Origin: Pseudomonas bohemica
Lineage (GTDB): Bacteria > Pseudomonadota > Gammaproteobacteria > Pseudomonadales > Pseudomonadaceae
DNA: 38,098 nt
Assembly (NCBI RefSeq): GCF_002934685.1
Contig: NZ_NKHL01000120.1
Span: 156,180 to 194,277, forward strand
Direction of reading: 5' to 3'
Shown: piece after piece, positions 1 through 8,825 of the stretch
Layout: each line of letters starts with the position of its first letter
How positions within the stretch are numbered: position 1 is the first letter of the stretch
Made by a program: the position numbers and the translations under genes
The notes under the pieces: model-generated
Database searches by the model: none
Seen by the model: the letters and a program-made list of their open reading frames with translations, nothing else
What the model was told of the DNA's origin: nothing

Positions 1-1603
1 CGATGGAAAAATCACGTTCTGGAATCGCGCAGCCGAAAAGCTTTTTGGCTATTCAGCGAGTGAGATCGCGGGTAAGTCGGGCGCCGTAGTCGTTCCAGAA
101 AGCTGGCGGGCTATCTATGACGCTGAACTGGAACGGCTGAGAAACGGCGAAAAGATAGAGCTTGCCGACCAGACTGTTGAGCTATCGGGTCTGCACAAAG
201 ATGGGAGCGAATTTCCTGCGGAATTTTCATTATCGACTTGGGGAGAGGGGGACAACACCAGTGTCGGAGCCATCGTGCGTGATATTACCGAACGCCGTCA
301 GAATGAAGAGCGTTTGTTTCGACTGGCATCGCTTGACCCGTTGACTGATCTTCATAACCGAAGCGCCTGGCGCGCATCTCTAACAGCTACACTCGATGCC
401 GGTGAGCCAGCGACTGTTCTCCTTTTCGATCTCGACAGTTTCAAGGAGGTCAACGATACACTTGGTCATTCCGCGGGCGACGCTGTTCTAAAAGATGTCG
501 CGCTGCGTCTGAAGTCCATTTGTAAAGATGCCCTCATGTTAGCGAGGCTTGGGGGGGATGAATTTGTCGCTTTAATGGCCGGTGATAATGTACGAGCGGC
601 TAAGACTTTGGCTGAGCAATTGGTGTTGGCCATTTCGAAACCGTATGAATTCGCTGGGGAATTAATTTCTATCGGCGTCAGTATCGGTCTGTCATTCGCC
701 CCAATACATGGGCGTCGTTCCGAGGACTTGCTCGGTGCCGCGGATCTGGCACTCTATAAAGCCAAAGCCGCAGGTAAAGGGCGTTACGAGCTATTTGTGC
801 CAGCCTTTCGCGAGGTCGCTATCGCACGGCGTACCTTTGAGCGCGAATTACGACTTGCCTTCGAAAACAGTGAATTCGAACTTTTTTATCAGCCGCAAAT
901 AGCGACAGGTACACATAAACTAACGGGTGCCGAGGCGCTGATGCGTTGGCGTCATCCCACCCGGGGTTTGCTTTCCCCCGCTTCATTCATGGACGTGTTG
1001 AGGGAGAAGCCTTTAGCAGCCGCTGTGGGCGAATGGGCCTTGCGTACCGCCTGCAAGCAAGCTGTCAAATGGCGGGTGGAGGCTCCCGATTTTCGCATCA
1101 GCGTCAACTTGTTTGAGGCACAACTGCGTTCAGGGCGACTCCTCGCTGTAGTCAGAGAGGTGCTCGCCGAGACAGGACTCCCGCCCGAGGCGCTTGAACT
1201 TGAAATTGTTGAGAACATCCTCTTGCGTCGGGATAAGTCGACAGTGCGGCTTTTGAATGGGCTGCGAGAACTTGGGGTCGGACTCGCCTTTGACGACTAC
1301 GGTACAGGCTTCGCCTCACTGAGCTTATTGAAGCAATATCCTGTTACGCGTCTGAAAATTGATCGCTCCTTTATTCGCGACCTTAACACCAACCCAGGAG
1401 ATGCTGCGGTCGTGAAGGCTGTCATCTATCTCGGCAAAAGCTTTGGTCTGGGAGTCATTGCTGAAGGCGTAGAAACTCAGGCGCAGGTCGATTTCCTCAC
1501 CGCCAACGATTGTTTGGAAGCACAAGGGTATTTGTTCGGGAAGCCCGTACCGAGTGCGGAGTTCTCGCTTCGATTCATTTTCCAGAAAGCGTCTAGGGAT
1601 TGA
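1..1603 (+). CDS. PAS-GGDEF-EAL cyclic-di-GMP signalling protein, 5' end cut off by window edge
   Basis: The frame is open from base 2, so the gene starts left of the window. The first ~90 codons encode a PAS sensor domain (WNRAAEKLFGYSASEI, then HKDGSEFPAEFSLS and a VRDITERRQ exit). A diguanylate cyclase domain follows, with an intact GGDEF at 551-565 and FDLDSFKEVNDTLGHSAGD upstream. Then comes a phosphodiesterase domain with EALMRWRHP, DDYGTGFASL, KIDRSFI and IAEGVET. The RxxD inhibitory site usually five residues before GGDEF is absent (KDAL instead). Both active-site signatures look intact, so the protein could make and break c-di-GMP; which activity dominates cannot be told from sequence. 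The next genes are the bdcR/bdcA pair, linked in E. coli to biofilm dispersal, but they are separated by a gap and opposite orientation. No terminator is evident after the stop. Confidence 0.93.
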   Translation, partial: DGKITFWNRAAEKLFGYSASEIAGKSGAVVVPESWRAIYDAELERLRNGEKIELADQTVELSGLHKDGSEFPAEFSLSTWGEGDNTSVGAIVRDITERRQNEERLFRLASLDPLTDLHNRSAWRASLTATLDAGEPATVLLFDLDSFKEVNDTLGHSAGDAVLKDVALRLKSICKDALMLARLGGDEFVALMAGDNVRAAKTLAEQLVLAISKPYEFAGELISIGVSIGLSFAPIHGRRSEDLLGAADLALYKAKAAGKGRYELFVPAFREVAIARRTFERELRLAFENSEFELFYQPQIATGTHKLTGAEALMRWRHPTRGLLSPASFMDVLREKPLAAAVGEWALRTACKQAVKWRVEAPDFRISVNLFEAQLRSGRLLAVVREVLAETGLPPEALELEIVENILLRRDKSTVRLLNGLRELGVGLAFDDYGTGFASLSLLKQYPVTRLKIDRSFIRDLNTNPGDAAVVKAVIYLGKSFGLGVIAEGVETQAQVDFLTANDCLEAQGYLFGKPVPSAEFSLRFIFQKASRD

Positions 1604-1746
1604 GGGTGAACGAGACTGCGAATATTTCCAAGTGCTGCTGAGCCGCAGGGCGGTAAGACTGTGCTGCCTCGCCCTTAGACGCTAAAAGTCATATTGATCG
1701 AATTTATCACCGTTCATCGGGCTAATTCTAGGGGCCGAGATTTAGC

Positions 1747-2376
1747 TCAGCCGGAATCGGAGCGCCCACTCGACTTCGAGGTGGTCAAGGCAGGAAGAAC
1801 CTGCGCTATCGCCAGACCGGCGAGCCGTGCCGTAGCCAGGAGCCGGTCCAGGCTTTGTCCATGGCGCGCGCTGGCCGAAAGTCCAGCCATGGTGGTGCTG
1901 ACAAAGTCTGCCAGCCGATCAGCTTCCAGTGGATAGTGCTCGGCGATGCTGTTTCGAATGACGTCTTGCGCAGCAAGATGAAAGCCGCAGGCTGCCTCAC
2001 GCGCCTCCAGATCGTTACTTCGCGTGCCCTCCAGAACCATACAACCCGTGGCCAAGGGATCGGCTGCATAGCTGCGCGCAGCCTGCTCGAGTATTTGCGC
2101 AAGCGAGATGGCCAACGGCCGGTCAGCCCTGAGGATCTGCACTAAAGGCACAGCCCCGGTTAGCGCATACCGATCAAGGATCTTCGCGTACAACTTCGCC
2201 TTGCTGCCAAACGCCGCATAGAAGCTGGGGGGATTGATACCAAGTGCCTTGGTCAGATCGGTAACGCTGACACCGTCGTAGCCTTGAGCATGGAATAGGC
2301 GCTGGGCAGTGACGAGCGCCTCATCCGGATCGAACCGGCGTGGTCGGCCACGAACAGAAGATGTTTTTGTAGTCAT
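1747..2376 (-). CDS. bdcR: TetR-family repressor BdcR
   Basis: A 209-residue TetR-family regulator. The N-terminal helix-turn-helix covers about residues 9-66 (GRPRRFDPDEA, then GVSVTDLTKALGINPPSFYA and FGSKAKLY). The sequence closely matches the remembered E. coli BdcR (YjgJ), including the GRPRRF start, the LGINPPS recognition helix and the CMVLEG segment. It is divergent from bdcA, as in E. coli, where BdcR represses bdcA. The start at 2376 has no good Shine-Dalgarno sequence, and the start codon lies inside a perfect inverted repeat (2365-2386), which suggests autoregulation. The only uncertain part is the exact start. Confidence 0.9.
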   Translation of the reverse strand: MTTKTSSVRGRPRRFDPDEALVTAQRLFHAQGYDGVSVTDLTKALGINPPSFYAAFGSKAKLYAKILDRYALTGAVPLVQILRADRPLAISLAQILEQAARSYAADPLATGCMVLEGTRSNDLEAREAACGFHLAAQDVIRNSIAEHYPLEADRLADFVSTTMAGLSASARHGQSLDRLLATARLAGLAIAQVLPALTTSKSSGRSDSG

Positions 2377-2386
2377 GATTACAAAA
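2365..2386. promoter_or_regulatory. Candidate BdcR operator 1, over the bdcR start codon
   Basis: Perfect 7-base inverted repeat TTTTGTA (2365-2371) and TACAAAA (2380-2386) around an 8-base spacer. Its core TTGTAG-N6-TTACAA (2367-2384) has the same spacing as a second dyad 46 bases away. The divergent TetR gene makes it a likely autoregulatory operator; binding is inferred. Confidence 0.55.
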
Positions 2387-2390
2387 GTAT

Positions 2391-2430
2391 TTGACAGGGG
2401 GGTGATTAATTATTGTAGCATTCACTACAT
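2391..2430 (+). promoter_or_regulatory. bdcA promoter -35 box with candidate BdcR operator 2
   Basis: A consensus TTGACA lies at 2391-2396. The dyad TTGTAG-N6-CTACAT at 2413-2430 (perfect 5-base arms TGTAG/CTACA) falls where the -10 region would be, so a bound repressor would block RNA polymerase. The -10 box itself is poor. It shares the TTGTAG-N6-YTACAW pattern with the site at 2365-2386. Confidence 0.5.
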
Positions 2431-2447
2431 TAATCGGGAGCATGATC

Positions 2448-3161
2448 ATGTCAGATTTCAAAAATAAATCAGTACTGGTGCTTGGTGGAAGTAGGGGGAT
2501 CGGTGCGGCGATCGTAAAACGATTTACAGCCGATGGGGCGAAGGTGGCATTTACCTACTCGGGCTCGCCTGAGGCGGCACATCTGCTTGCCACTGAAACA
2601 GGTGCCAGCGCGCATTCGACCGACAGCGCTGACCGCGATGCGGTTATTGCCAGGGTCCGAGATAGCGGTCCTTTGGACGTCCTGGTGGTCAATTCCGGCA
2701 TAGCTATCTTCGGCGATGCGCTTGAACAGGCCCCTGACGCGATCGATCGCTTGCTCCGCATCAATGTGCATGCGCCGTACCATGCATCGGTGGAAGCGGC
2801 GCGGCAAATGCCTGAAGGCGGACGCATCATCGTAATCGGGTCGGTAAACGGCGACCGTATGCCCTTGCCGGGCATGGCGTCCTATGCCTTAAGCAAATCC
2901 GCGTTGCAAGGAATGGCGCGAGGGTTGGCTCGGGATTTTGGCCCGCGCGGTATCACGATCAATATCGTGCAGCCCGGACCGATCGACACAGATGCCAATC
3001 CAGCGAACGGCCCGATGAAGGACCTGATGCACAGCTTCATGGCAATCAAACGTCACGGACGTCCTGAAGAGGTGGCCGCAATGGTGGCCTGGTTGGCCGG
3101 TCCAGAAGCAGGCTTTGTGACAGGAGCAATGCATACCATTGACGGTGCGTTCGGCGCCTGA
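2448..3161 (+). CDS. bdcA: BdcA, NADPH-type short-chain dehydrogenase/reductase
   Basis: A 237-residue SDR. The dinucleotide motif GGSRGIGAAIV is near the N-terminus, the catalytic serine lies in IGSVNGDRMP and the YxxxK pair in SYALSKSALQGMARGLARDF, with a GAMHTIDGAFGA end. It resembles the remembered E. coli BdcA almost throughout. E. coli BdcA was linked to biofilm dispersal and c-di-GMP; later structural work described it as an NADPH-binding SDR, so the c-di-GMP role is contested. The start was set at the second ATG (2448), because GGGAG at 2436-2440 is 7 bases from it but only 1 base from the ATG at 2442. The usual NNAG motif reads NSG here. It is divergent from its probable repressor bdcR. 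Confidence 0.92.
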   Translation: MSDFKNKSVLVLGGSRGIGAAIVKRFTADGAKVAFTYSGSPEAAHLLATETGASAHSTDSADRDAVIARVRDSGPLDVLVVNSGIAIFGDALEQAPDAIDRLLRINVHAPYHASVEAARQMPEGGRIIVIGSVNGDRMPLPGMASYALSKSALQGMARGLARDFGPRGITINIVQPGPIDTDANPANGPMKDLMHSFMAIKRHGRPEEVAAMVAWLAGPEAGFVTGAMHTIDGAFGA

Positions 3162-3174
3162 CCGAATGGACGTG

Positions 3175-3197
3175 GCCGGGGCTTGCCCCCGGCTTTG
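3175..3197 (+). terminator. Probable bdcA terminator
   Basis: Perfect 7-base GC stem GCCGGGG (3175-3181) and CCCCGGC (3187-3193) with a 5-base loop, followed by a short T-rich run, 13 bases after the bdcA stop. Confidence 0.6.
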
Positions 3198-3684
3198 ATT
3201 AAGGCCTGTGTCATTGAGGACAAGCCCGCGCAGCTACCGATGCTCGGTAACCGTTGTAGCTGTGGGGCATGGTGTTGTTCCAGCGCGGAACGAATCGCTG
3301 CACATCTTCAAGGCCTTCAGACACCGATTCATAACTCGCCTTTGGTGCCCATCCGACTTTTGGCTTCCGAAGCCTGGCTCGTGGGCAACTTGCACGGATA
3401 GGCACATTGCCCAGTCCGATAAGCAGATTACCCGTTCGCCAAACTATTTCCCGGCACTCGGTGCATCCTTGAAATGCAGCTGATTACACTCGGGGGGCAC
3501 TCACATTCTGATAGAGTTTTTGTGTGCGTGCTGCTACGCCTATTGGGGTGTATGGGTCAAAACCCGCGCCCATAATAGCTCCGTCACAGCTCGCCTTATA
3601 AACCGCATCGCGGAGGTCGTTTTACCGATCATGGGGGGCCTTCTTCTTCTCTAGCTTCCCGACCTGGCAGCGGCTCCACGCTGG
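3198..3684. other. About 490 bases without a convincing gene
   Basis: No frame here has both a ribosome site and a recognisable protein. There is a perfect inverted repeat CAGCTAC (3231-3237) / GTAGCTG (3256-3262), in a context resembling a degenerate Pseudomonas repetitive element. Open stretches of 60-90 codons on both strands are not recognised. It may be a decayed gene or repeat between accessory blocks. Confidence 0.5.
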
Positions 3685-6600
3685 TTACTTGAGGCCCACG
3701 CGCCGACGCATTTCGGCGGTGATGGTTTGTCGTGTTTCGCCGAGGTCAGCCCACGGGTCGCTGTCCAGCTCCCCCAATCGTTCGTGGATGTTGTGGATGT
3801 TCCAGACATTTGCGGCTTTGATCTCAAGCAGCTCCTCGCGAAAGATCGGCACCGAAACCGGAAGGCCTTCGCGCGTACGAACCGAGTAGGCGCTGATGGT
3901 GGTGGCGCCGAGTCCGTTGCGCAGGTAGTCGATAAAGATGCGTCCCACACGATTCTTGGGGCCGGAAACCGCCGAGAAGCGATCAGGCAAGAGCTTGGCG
4001 ATGTGCTTGACGATCGCGTGGCTGAAGTCCTTTACCGCGTCCCAGTCGGCTTTGGGGGTAAGCGGTACCACCAGATGTATTCCTTTGCCGCCGCTGGTCT
4101 TGAGGAAGGTTTTCAGGCCCAGCTCTTCAAGCACCGCCAAGGTCAGCTGCGTCGCTTCGACCATGCTTTTCCAGGGCAGGACGGGATCTGGATCGAGGTC
4201 GAGAATGAAACGATCCGGACGTTCCAGATCATCTGAGACTGCATTCCACGTGTGAAGCTCCATGGCGCTCATCTGCACCGCGCCAACCAGCGCCTCGATA
4301 TTGTTGATGAGCATGACCGGGTGCCCCGTGTATTCCTTGCCCATGGTCTCGATGCCGGGAATCGCAAGGCGATCAGCGTTTTTCTGAAAGAACAGCTCGC
4401 CGGTAATGCCCTCGGGGGCTCTAACCAACGCCACTGGCCGATTTGCCAATTGGGGTAGCAACCAGTCTGATATGCCGATGTAGTAGTCGGCCAGGTCGCG
4501 CTTGGTGGCGGAACTGGTGGGGTCGATGATGCGCTCGGGATGGGTCAGACGGATCTTTCCGCTGGTCGTGGCGGACTCTGTTCCGACCTTTGCGCGGGGG
4601 GAGGCCTTGGCCCCCTTTGACTTGGCGCTTTTTGCGGTTGCGGGCTTTTCGGCGGCGGGAGGCGGAGCGGGGTGCTCCTCGATGATCGACTTTGCCGGTT
4701 TGTCGGTGCGCAAGCCCTGGAAAACCGCGTGCCTGACCGACCCCTCCTTGGTAATCTCGGCAAAGGCGACCTCCGCCAGCAGTTCCGGCTTGAGCCAGTG
4801 CACGCCCTTGGCCTCGAAACCCGTAGGTGGATTGACCACGGCAGCCTTCTTGATCTCAAACGGCAAGAGCTGATCGTAGATGGTGTTCAGCGTGACTTCG
4901 TTGAAACCCGTCCCCACCTTGCCCGCGTACCTCAGCTCACCGCTGTCCGCGTCGTGCAGGCCCAGCAGCAGCGCACCGAATTTGCTCCGCGCGCCCTTGG
5001 GGTCACTGTAGCCGACCACCACGAACTCCTGCCGTCGTTTGCACTTGAGCTTGATCCAGTCGTCGCTGCGGCGGGACACATAGGCACTGCCGACCCGTTT
5101 GCCGATCAGCCCCTCCATCTTCATCTGGCAGGCACTGTTGAGCAACGCGTCAGGGGTTTCGCCAAAGTCTTCCGAGAACCTGAGGACCTCGTCCTCACTG
5201 CGTTCCAGCACTTTGGACAAGGCCGCGCGGCGCTGTTCGACAGGCACTTCACGTAGATCCATGCCGTTGAGAAAGGGCAGGTCGAACAGGTAGTAGACAA
5301 TGTTGCCGCTGCGCTGGGATTCAAACGCATTCTGTAGCGACTGAAAGTCAGGAACGCCGTCTTCATTGGCGACGACCATCTCGCCGTCCAGCCAGGCGGA
5401 CTCCAGTCCCAACCCTGCGATGGCTTCGGCCTGACGCGGAAGCTTGTGTGTCCAGTCGTGCCCATTACGCGTGAACAATTGCACCTTACCGCCGTCCACA
5501 CGGGCCATTACCCGATAACCATCGAACTTGATCTCGTAGCGCCAGTCACCTTCGGGGGCCGACTCGACAAGGGTCGCTAGCTCAGGTTTGATGCTGTCAG
5601 GCAGTTCCGCCGACTGGGCTCCGGTGAGCTTACCGTTGGCAGGCTTCTTTCTTGGGGCCGGTACTTTTTCCACGGGTTTCGGGGAGGCTGCCTTGCCGCC
5701 GCGTTTTTTCGGCACAATCGTCCGTTCACTCAGCACGCTGTCGGGCTGTTCCTTGACGATGTCATATTCGGATTCGGGCCTGGCAAATTCATCCTGATGT
5801 TTGATCAGGAACCATTGCTCCTGTTTGCCCGGAATGTGTGTTTTGACCAGATTCCATTCACCGTTGAGTTTTTCGCCTTGAAGCTCAAACTTGAGCCGGC
5901 CTTTGGCATAGGCCTGCGCAGGATCGGACAACGGTTTCCAGATGCCGCGATCCCAGACGATGACGTCACCAGCCCCATAGTGCCCCTCAGGAATGTTGCC
6001 CTCGAAGGTTGCGTAGTCGATCGGATGGTCTTCGACATGCACGGCCAGGCGTTTTGCTTGCGGATCAAGGGATGGGCCCTTGGGCACCGCCCAGCTTTTC
6101 AGCGTGCCGTCGAGTTCCAGGCGAAAGTCGTAATGCAAGCGCGTGGCATCGTGCTTCTGAATGCAAAATTGCAGTGCGGCGGTTTTCGCGGATCGCTTGG
6201 TTTTCGCTGCACCGGATGGCTCCGGTGTGGCCTCGAAGTCACGCTTGCGGTTGTATTCGTTCAGGTTCGCACTGGGTTCTGCCGGTGCCGTCTCAGCAAC
6301 TTTGGCTTTCTTTTTAGCCTTTTTCTGCGGATCGGCCTGCGGTTTGCCGATCTGGATCCAGGTAGGGGCGTGATCACTGGGGTGGGCTTCTCCTCGCACC
6401 CAGGCATCTACTCCAGCATCCTGGAGGCGAGGGGCAAGCATCGGATTGAGCAGCAGATGATCGATACGCAAGCCGGAATTCTTCTCCCAGTGCTTACGGA
6501 AATAATCCCAGAAGGTGTAAACACGCTCATCTGGATACAGGTGTCGCAAAGAGTCCAGCCAGCCCTGCGCGAGCAGTCGCTCATAGCACTCGCGGCTCTC

Positions 6601-7122
6601 GGGCTGTAGCAGCGCATCCTTGAGCCATGAGCGTGGGTTGTAGATGTCCTCGTCGGTTGGCACGACATTGAAGTCGCCGGCAAGAACGACGGGATGATCA
6701 CTGGCCTGCAAGGTTTTGGCGTGCTCGATCAGGTGCTCGAACCACCTGAGTTTGTATTCGAATTTCGGTCCCGGCTGCGGGTTGCCGTTAGGCAAATACA
6801 GGCACCCAACGATGACACCGTGAGCAGCCGCTTCCAGATAACGGGCCTGAGTGTCTTCCTCCTCCCCTGGCAGACCTTTTCGGATCAGCAGTGGCTCGGA
6901 GTCACGGGCCAGGATAGCTACACCATTCCACGATACCTGGCCCAGGTGCAGCGAGCCGTAGCCTGCAGCCTCAAGCTCACGTGCCGGGAAATCCTTATCC
7001 TGTGCCTTGAGCTCCTGCAGACACACAATGTCAGGTTGCTCACGTTCCAGCCATGCGATCAGATTGGGCAGCCGCGCACCAATCCCGTTGATGTTGAACG
7101 TCGCTATTTTTAGCGTTTGCAT
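3685..7122 (-). CDS. ligD: XthA-LigD fusion: exonuclease III/AP endonuclease joined to DNA ligase D (PE-LIG-POL)
   Basis: One uninterrupted frame of about 1145 residues; Pseudomonas LigD is usually near 840. Residue numbers count from an upstream ATG at 7158. Residues 15-272 are an ExoIII-type AP endonuclease: IATFNING, catalytic QEL (E49), GDFN (D162, N164), RIDH and SDHAP (D262, H263). A Lys-rich linker (272-300) follows. The 3'-phosphoesterase (about 300-470) has KHDATRLHYDFRLELDG and HVEDHP. The ligase (about 515-815) has the nucleotidyl Lys544 in EIKFDGYR, EGLIGKR and WIKLKCKRR. The polymerase/primase (about 865-1155) has DLDP (D987, D989), SGGKGIHLVVPL and D1077 in IFIDYLRN. No ATG, GTG or TTG lies near the linker, so LigD has no obvious separate start. 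The start at 7122 was chosen for AAGGA 8 bases upstream; 7158 has only a weak site. LigD normally works with Ku in end joining; no ku gene is in this window. Confidence 0.95.
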   Translation of the reverse strand: MQTLKIATFNINGIGARLPNLIAWLEREQPDIVCLQELKAQDKDFPARELEAAGYGSLHLGQVSWNGVAILARDSEPLLIRKGLPGEEEDTQARYLEAAAHGVIVGCLYLPNGNPQPGPKFEYKLRWFEHLIEHAKTLQASDHPVVLAGDFNVVPTDEDIYNPRSWLKDALLQPESRECYERLLAQGWLDSLRHLYPDERVYTFWDYFRKHWEKNSGLRIDHLLLNPMLAPRLQDAGVDAWVRGEAHPSDHAPTWIQIGKPQADPQKKAKKKAKVAETAPAEPSANLNEYNRKRDFEATPEPSGAAKTKRSAKTAALQFCIQKHDATRLHYDFRLELDGTLKSWAVPKGPSLDPQAKRLAVHVEDHPIDYATFEGNIPEGHYGAGDVIVWDRGIWKPLSDPAQAYAKGRLKFELQGEKLNGEWNLVKTHIPGKQEQWFLIKHQDEFARPESEYDIVKEQPDSVLSERTIVPKKRGGKAASPKPVEKVPAPRKKPANGKLTGAQSAELPDSIKPELATLVESAPEGDWRYEIKFDGYRVMARVDGGKVQLFTRNGHDWTHKLPRQAEAIAGLGLESAWLDGEMVVANEDGVPDFQSLQNAFESQRSGNIVYYLFDLPFLNGMDLREVPVEQRRAALSKVLERSEDEVLRFSEDFGETPDALLNSACQMKMEGLIGKRVGSAYVSRRSDDWIKLKCKRRQEFVVVGYSDPKGARSKFGALLLGLHDADSGELRYAGKVGTGFNEVTLNTIYDQLLPFEIKKAAVVNPPTGFEAKGVHWLKPELLAEVAFAEITKEGSVRHAVFQGLRTDKPAKSIIEEHPAPPPAAEKPATAKSAKSKGAKASPRAKVGTESATTSGKIRLTHPERIIDPTSSATKRDLADYYIGISDWLLPQLANRPVALVRAPEGITGELFFQKNADRLAIPGIETMGKEYTGHPVMLINNIEALVGAVQMSAMELHTWNAVSDDLERPDRFILDLDPDPVLPWKSMVEATQLTLAVLEELGLKTFLKTSGGKGIHLVVPLTPKADWDAVKDFSHAIVKHIAKLLPDRFSAVSGPKNRVGRIFIDYLRNGLGATTISAYSVRTREGLPVSVPIFREELLEIKAANVWNIHNIHERLGELDSDPWADLGETRQTITAEMRRRVGLK

Positions 7123-7339
7123 ACCCTCATTCCTTCGAAGCGCCGGAAGCATGTTCATGTGAAACCTGCCATCGGGAGGAGTTCGGGGAAATCACACAGA
7201 ACCAGGCACGCACACAAGGACGCATCCTTCTGCAATGACGCCTTCCAAAGACCCGGCACGCGAGGCCCGAGGACGATCAAGCGAAACGGGTTCGGCTGGC
7301 ATAAGATACATATCCTTTTTGTTATCCAGGTTTTCAAAG

Positions 7340-7807
7340 ATGCGGCGTTTAGTTCTCGTGACGGGGGTGCTCCTCTGCTTCAGCGCGTTGGCCGATAACG
7401 CGATCCAGCCTGTCAGGAAGTGGACATTGCTGGACCAGAACGACAAGGCCTATACGCTCGATGACGACGCGCAGGTGCTGCTGGTGGCCCGTAGCATGTC
7501 GGCAGCGAAGCTGGTGAACGCGGCGATCGAAGACTCGCCAGCGGGCTATCTGGAAGCGCGACATATGATTTATGTCGCGGATATCGAGAAAATGCCGTCG
7601 CTGATAAAGCTGGTGGCCGTGCCCGCGATGCGTTCGGCCAAATACAGGATTCTGCTGGATCGCGATGGCCGGGTCGCAGGTGAGTACAACGGCGACCGTG
7701 AATCGGTTCAATGGCTGACCTTGAACAATGGCGCGGTGGTGCAGGAGAAGCGGTTCACCGACGGGTCGCAACTCAAGCAGGCCGTCGCTGAACGCGCGCA
7801 GCCTTGA
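7340..7807 (+). CDS. Small exported protein, unknown function
   Basis: 155 residues beginning with a typical signal peptide (MRRLVLVTGVLLCFSALADN, cleavage probably after ALA). The mature part has a WTLLDQNDKAYTLDDDAQVLLV stretch and a later RILLDRDGRVAGEYNGD stretch, which read like the strands of a thioredoxin-like fold; no CxxC is present. It is therefore probably periplasmic and not a redox thioredoxin. The frame extends upstream to 7235, but the signal peptide argues for the internal start. Its stop codon abuts the crtE stop exactly (TGATCA, 7805-7810). Homologues occur in Pseudomonas as far as recalled, but I do not know a function. Confidence 0.75.
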   Translation: MRRLVLVTGVLLCFSALADNAIQPVRKWTLLDQNDKAYTLDDDAQVLLVARSMSAAKLVNAAIEDSPAGYLEARHMIYVADIEKMPSLIKLVAVPAMRSAKYRILLDRDGRVAGEYNGDRESVQWLTLNNGAVVQEKRFTDGSQLKQAVAERAQP

Positions 7808-8713
7808 TCAGGCCGTGAGCGCCGCTTTGTTGAAGACCATCTTCATGTAGCTCGCGATCATGTCGGCATCACGGAAGACTCTGCGAAGGTTCAGTTCGGC
7901 GTTGGAAAGATGCACATGCAGCTGCTCCCTGACCTTGTCTTCGCCATAGAGCGAAATGAACGTGGATTTGCCTGCATCCTTGCCTTGATCCTTATCGCTG
8001 TCCGGGCATCTGTCACGCAAATCGTCATACATCTGGAAGGCCTGCCCCAATTCCATGGCAAAGGTCTGCAGCGTGGGCCTGATGGTCTCTTCGCTACTGG
8101 TGATCAGCCAGGCCATGTCGACTATCGCGCCAAATAAAACGCCGGTCTTGAGGTTGTTGGTCATGGCGATTTCTTCAGGGCTGCGAGATTGCTGGCCATC
8201 GCGCAGATCCTGAAACTGGCCGCGCACAAGGCCCTGCATGCCGACCGCATTGGCCGCCAGCTCAACGAGTTGGGTTTTGACCACTGGCGATAAATCGCTG
8301 ATAGAGGCAATGACGCCGAACGCACGGCTCAGCAGCGCGACGGCGGTCAGAATCGCAACGTCCTCACCGAACTTCAAATGCACAGTGGGCCGACCGCGTC
8401 TGAGCGATGCGTTGTCCATGCAAGGCATGTCATCGAGCACCAACGACGCGGCGTGTATCAGCTCCACGGCGCAGCCCAGGTCCAGCCCCCAGGTGCCCTC
8501 GTGCCCCAGCCCTTCGGCAGTGAGCATCAGCAGGATAGGGCGCATGCGTTTGCCGGGTGCCAACGTGGATTCGCGCATCGCCAGTGCGACCAGATCCCGC
8601 TCATTGCCACTCTCGGGCAGCAACTCCTCCAGGCGCGTCTCGATGGAAGCGCGCACTTGGGAAAGACGCTCGGCGGAACCTTGATCGATGGTGGCGTCTG
8701 AGTCCATTGTCAT
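7808..8713 (-). CDS. crtE: Geranylgeranyl diphosphate synthase CrtE
   Basis: A 301-residue trans-prenyltransferase that extends C15 (or shorter) diphosphates to C20 GGPP, the precursor for phytoene. The first Asp-rich motif is DDMPCMD (residues 94-100), followed by RRGRPTVH; the second is DDLRD (230-234). GKRMRP near residue 54 is the substrate-binding motif. The extra residues in the first motif are usual for bacterial type II GGPP synthases. The start at 8713 gives a normal length and has GAGG 11 bases upstream; the frame is open further to 8863. The gene is divergent from idi-crtXYIB, unlike the Pantoea operon, where crtE leads the same transcript. The region between carries paired palindromes. 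Confidence 0.95.
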   Translation of the reverse strand: MTMDSDATIDQGSAERLSQVRASIETRLEELLPESGNERDLVALAMRESTLAPGKRMRPILLMLTAEGLGHEGTWGLDLGCAVELIHAASLVLDDMPCMDNASLRRGRPTVHLKFGEDVAILTAVALLSRAFGVIASISDLSPVVKTQLVELAANAVGMQGLVRGQFQDLRDGQQSRSPEEIAMTNNLKTGVLFGAIVDMAWLITSSEETIRPTLQTFAMELGQAFQMYDDLRDRCPDSDKDQGKDAGKSTFISLYGEDKVREQLHVHLSNAELNLRRVFRDADMIASYMKMVFNKAALTA

Positions 8714-8825
8714 CGGGATGTTTACCTCTGCGGTAGCGATTGACCGTTTGGATCGGTTCCTGTGACCTGCGCACGCCAAAAACGCGGAACGACTCCGCGT
8801 CATGGGTGCCTCAGTTTGAGTCAAT

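Noticed and set aside
3211..3405. 64-codon reverse frame with a GWAPKASYE segment like sugar epimerase C-termini
   Set aside because: Too short and without other epimerase features or a ribosome site; noted only as a possible remnant or repeat.
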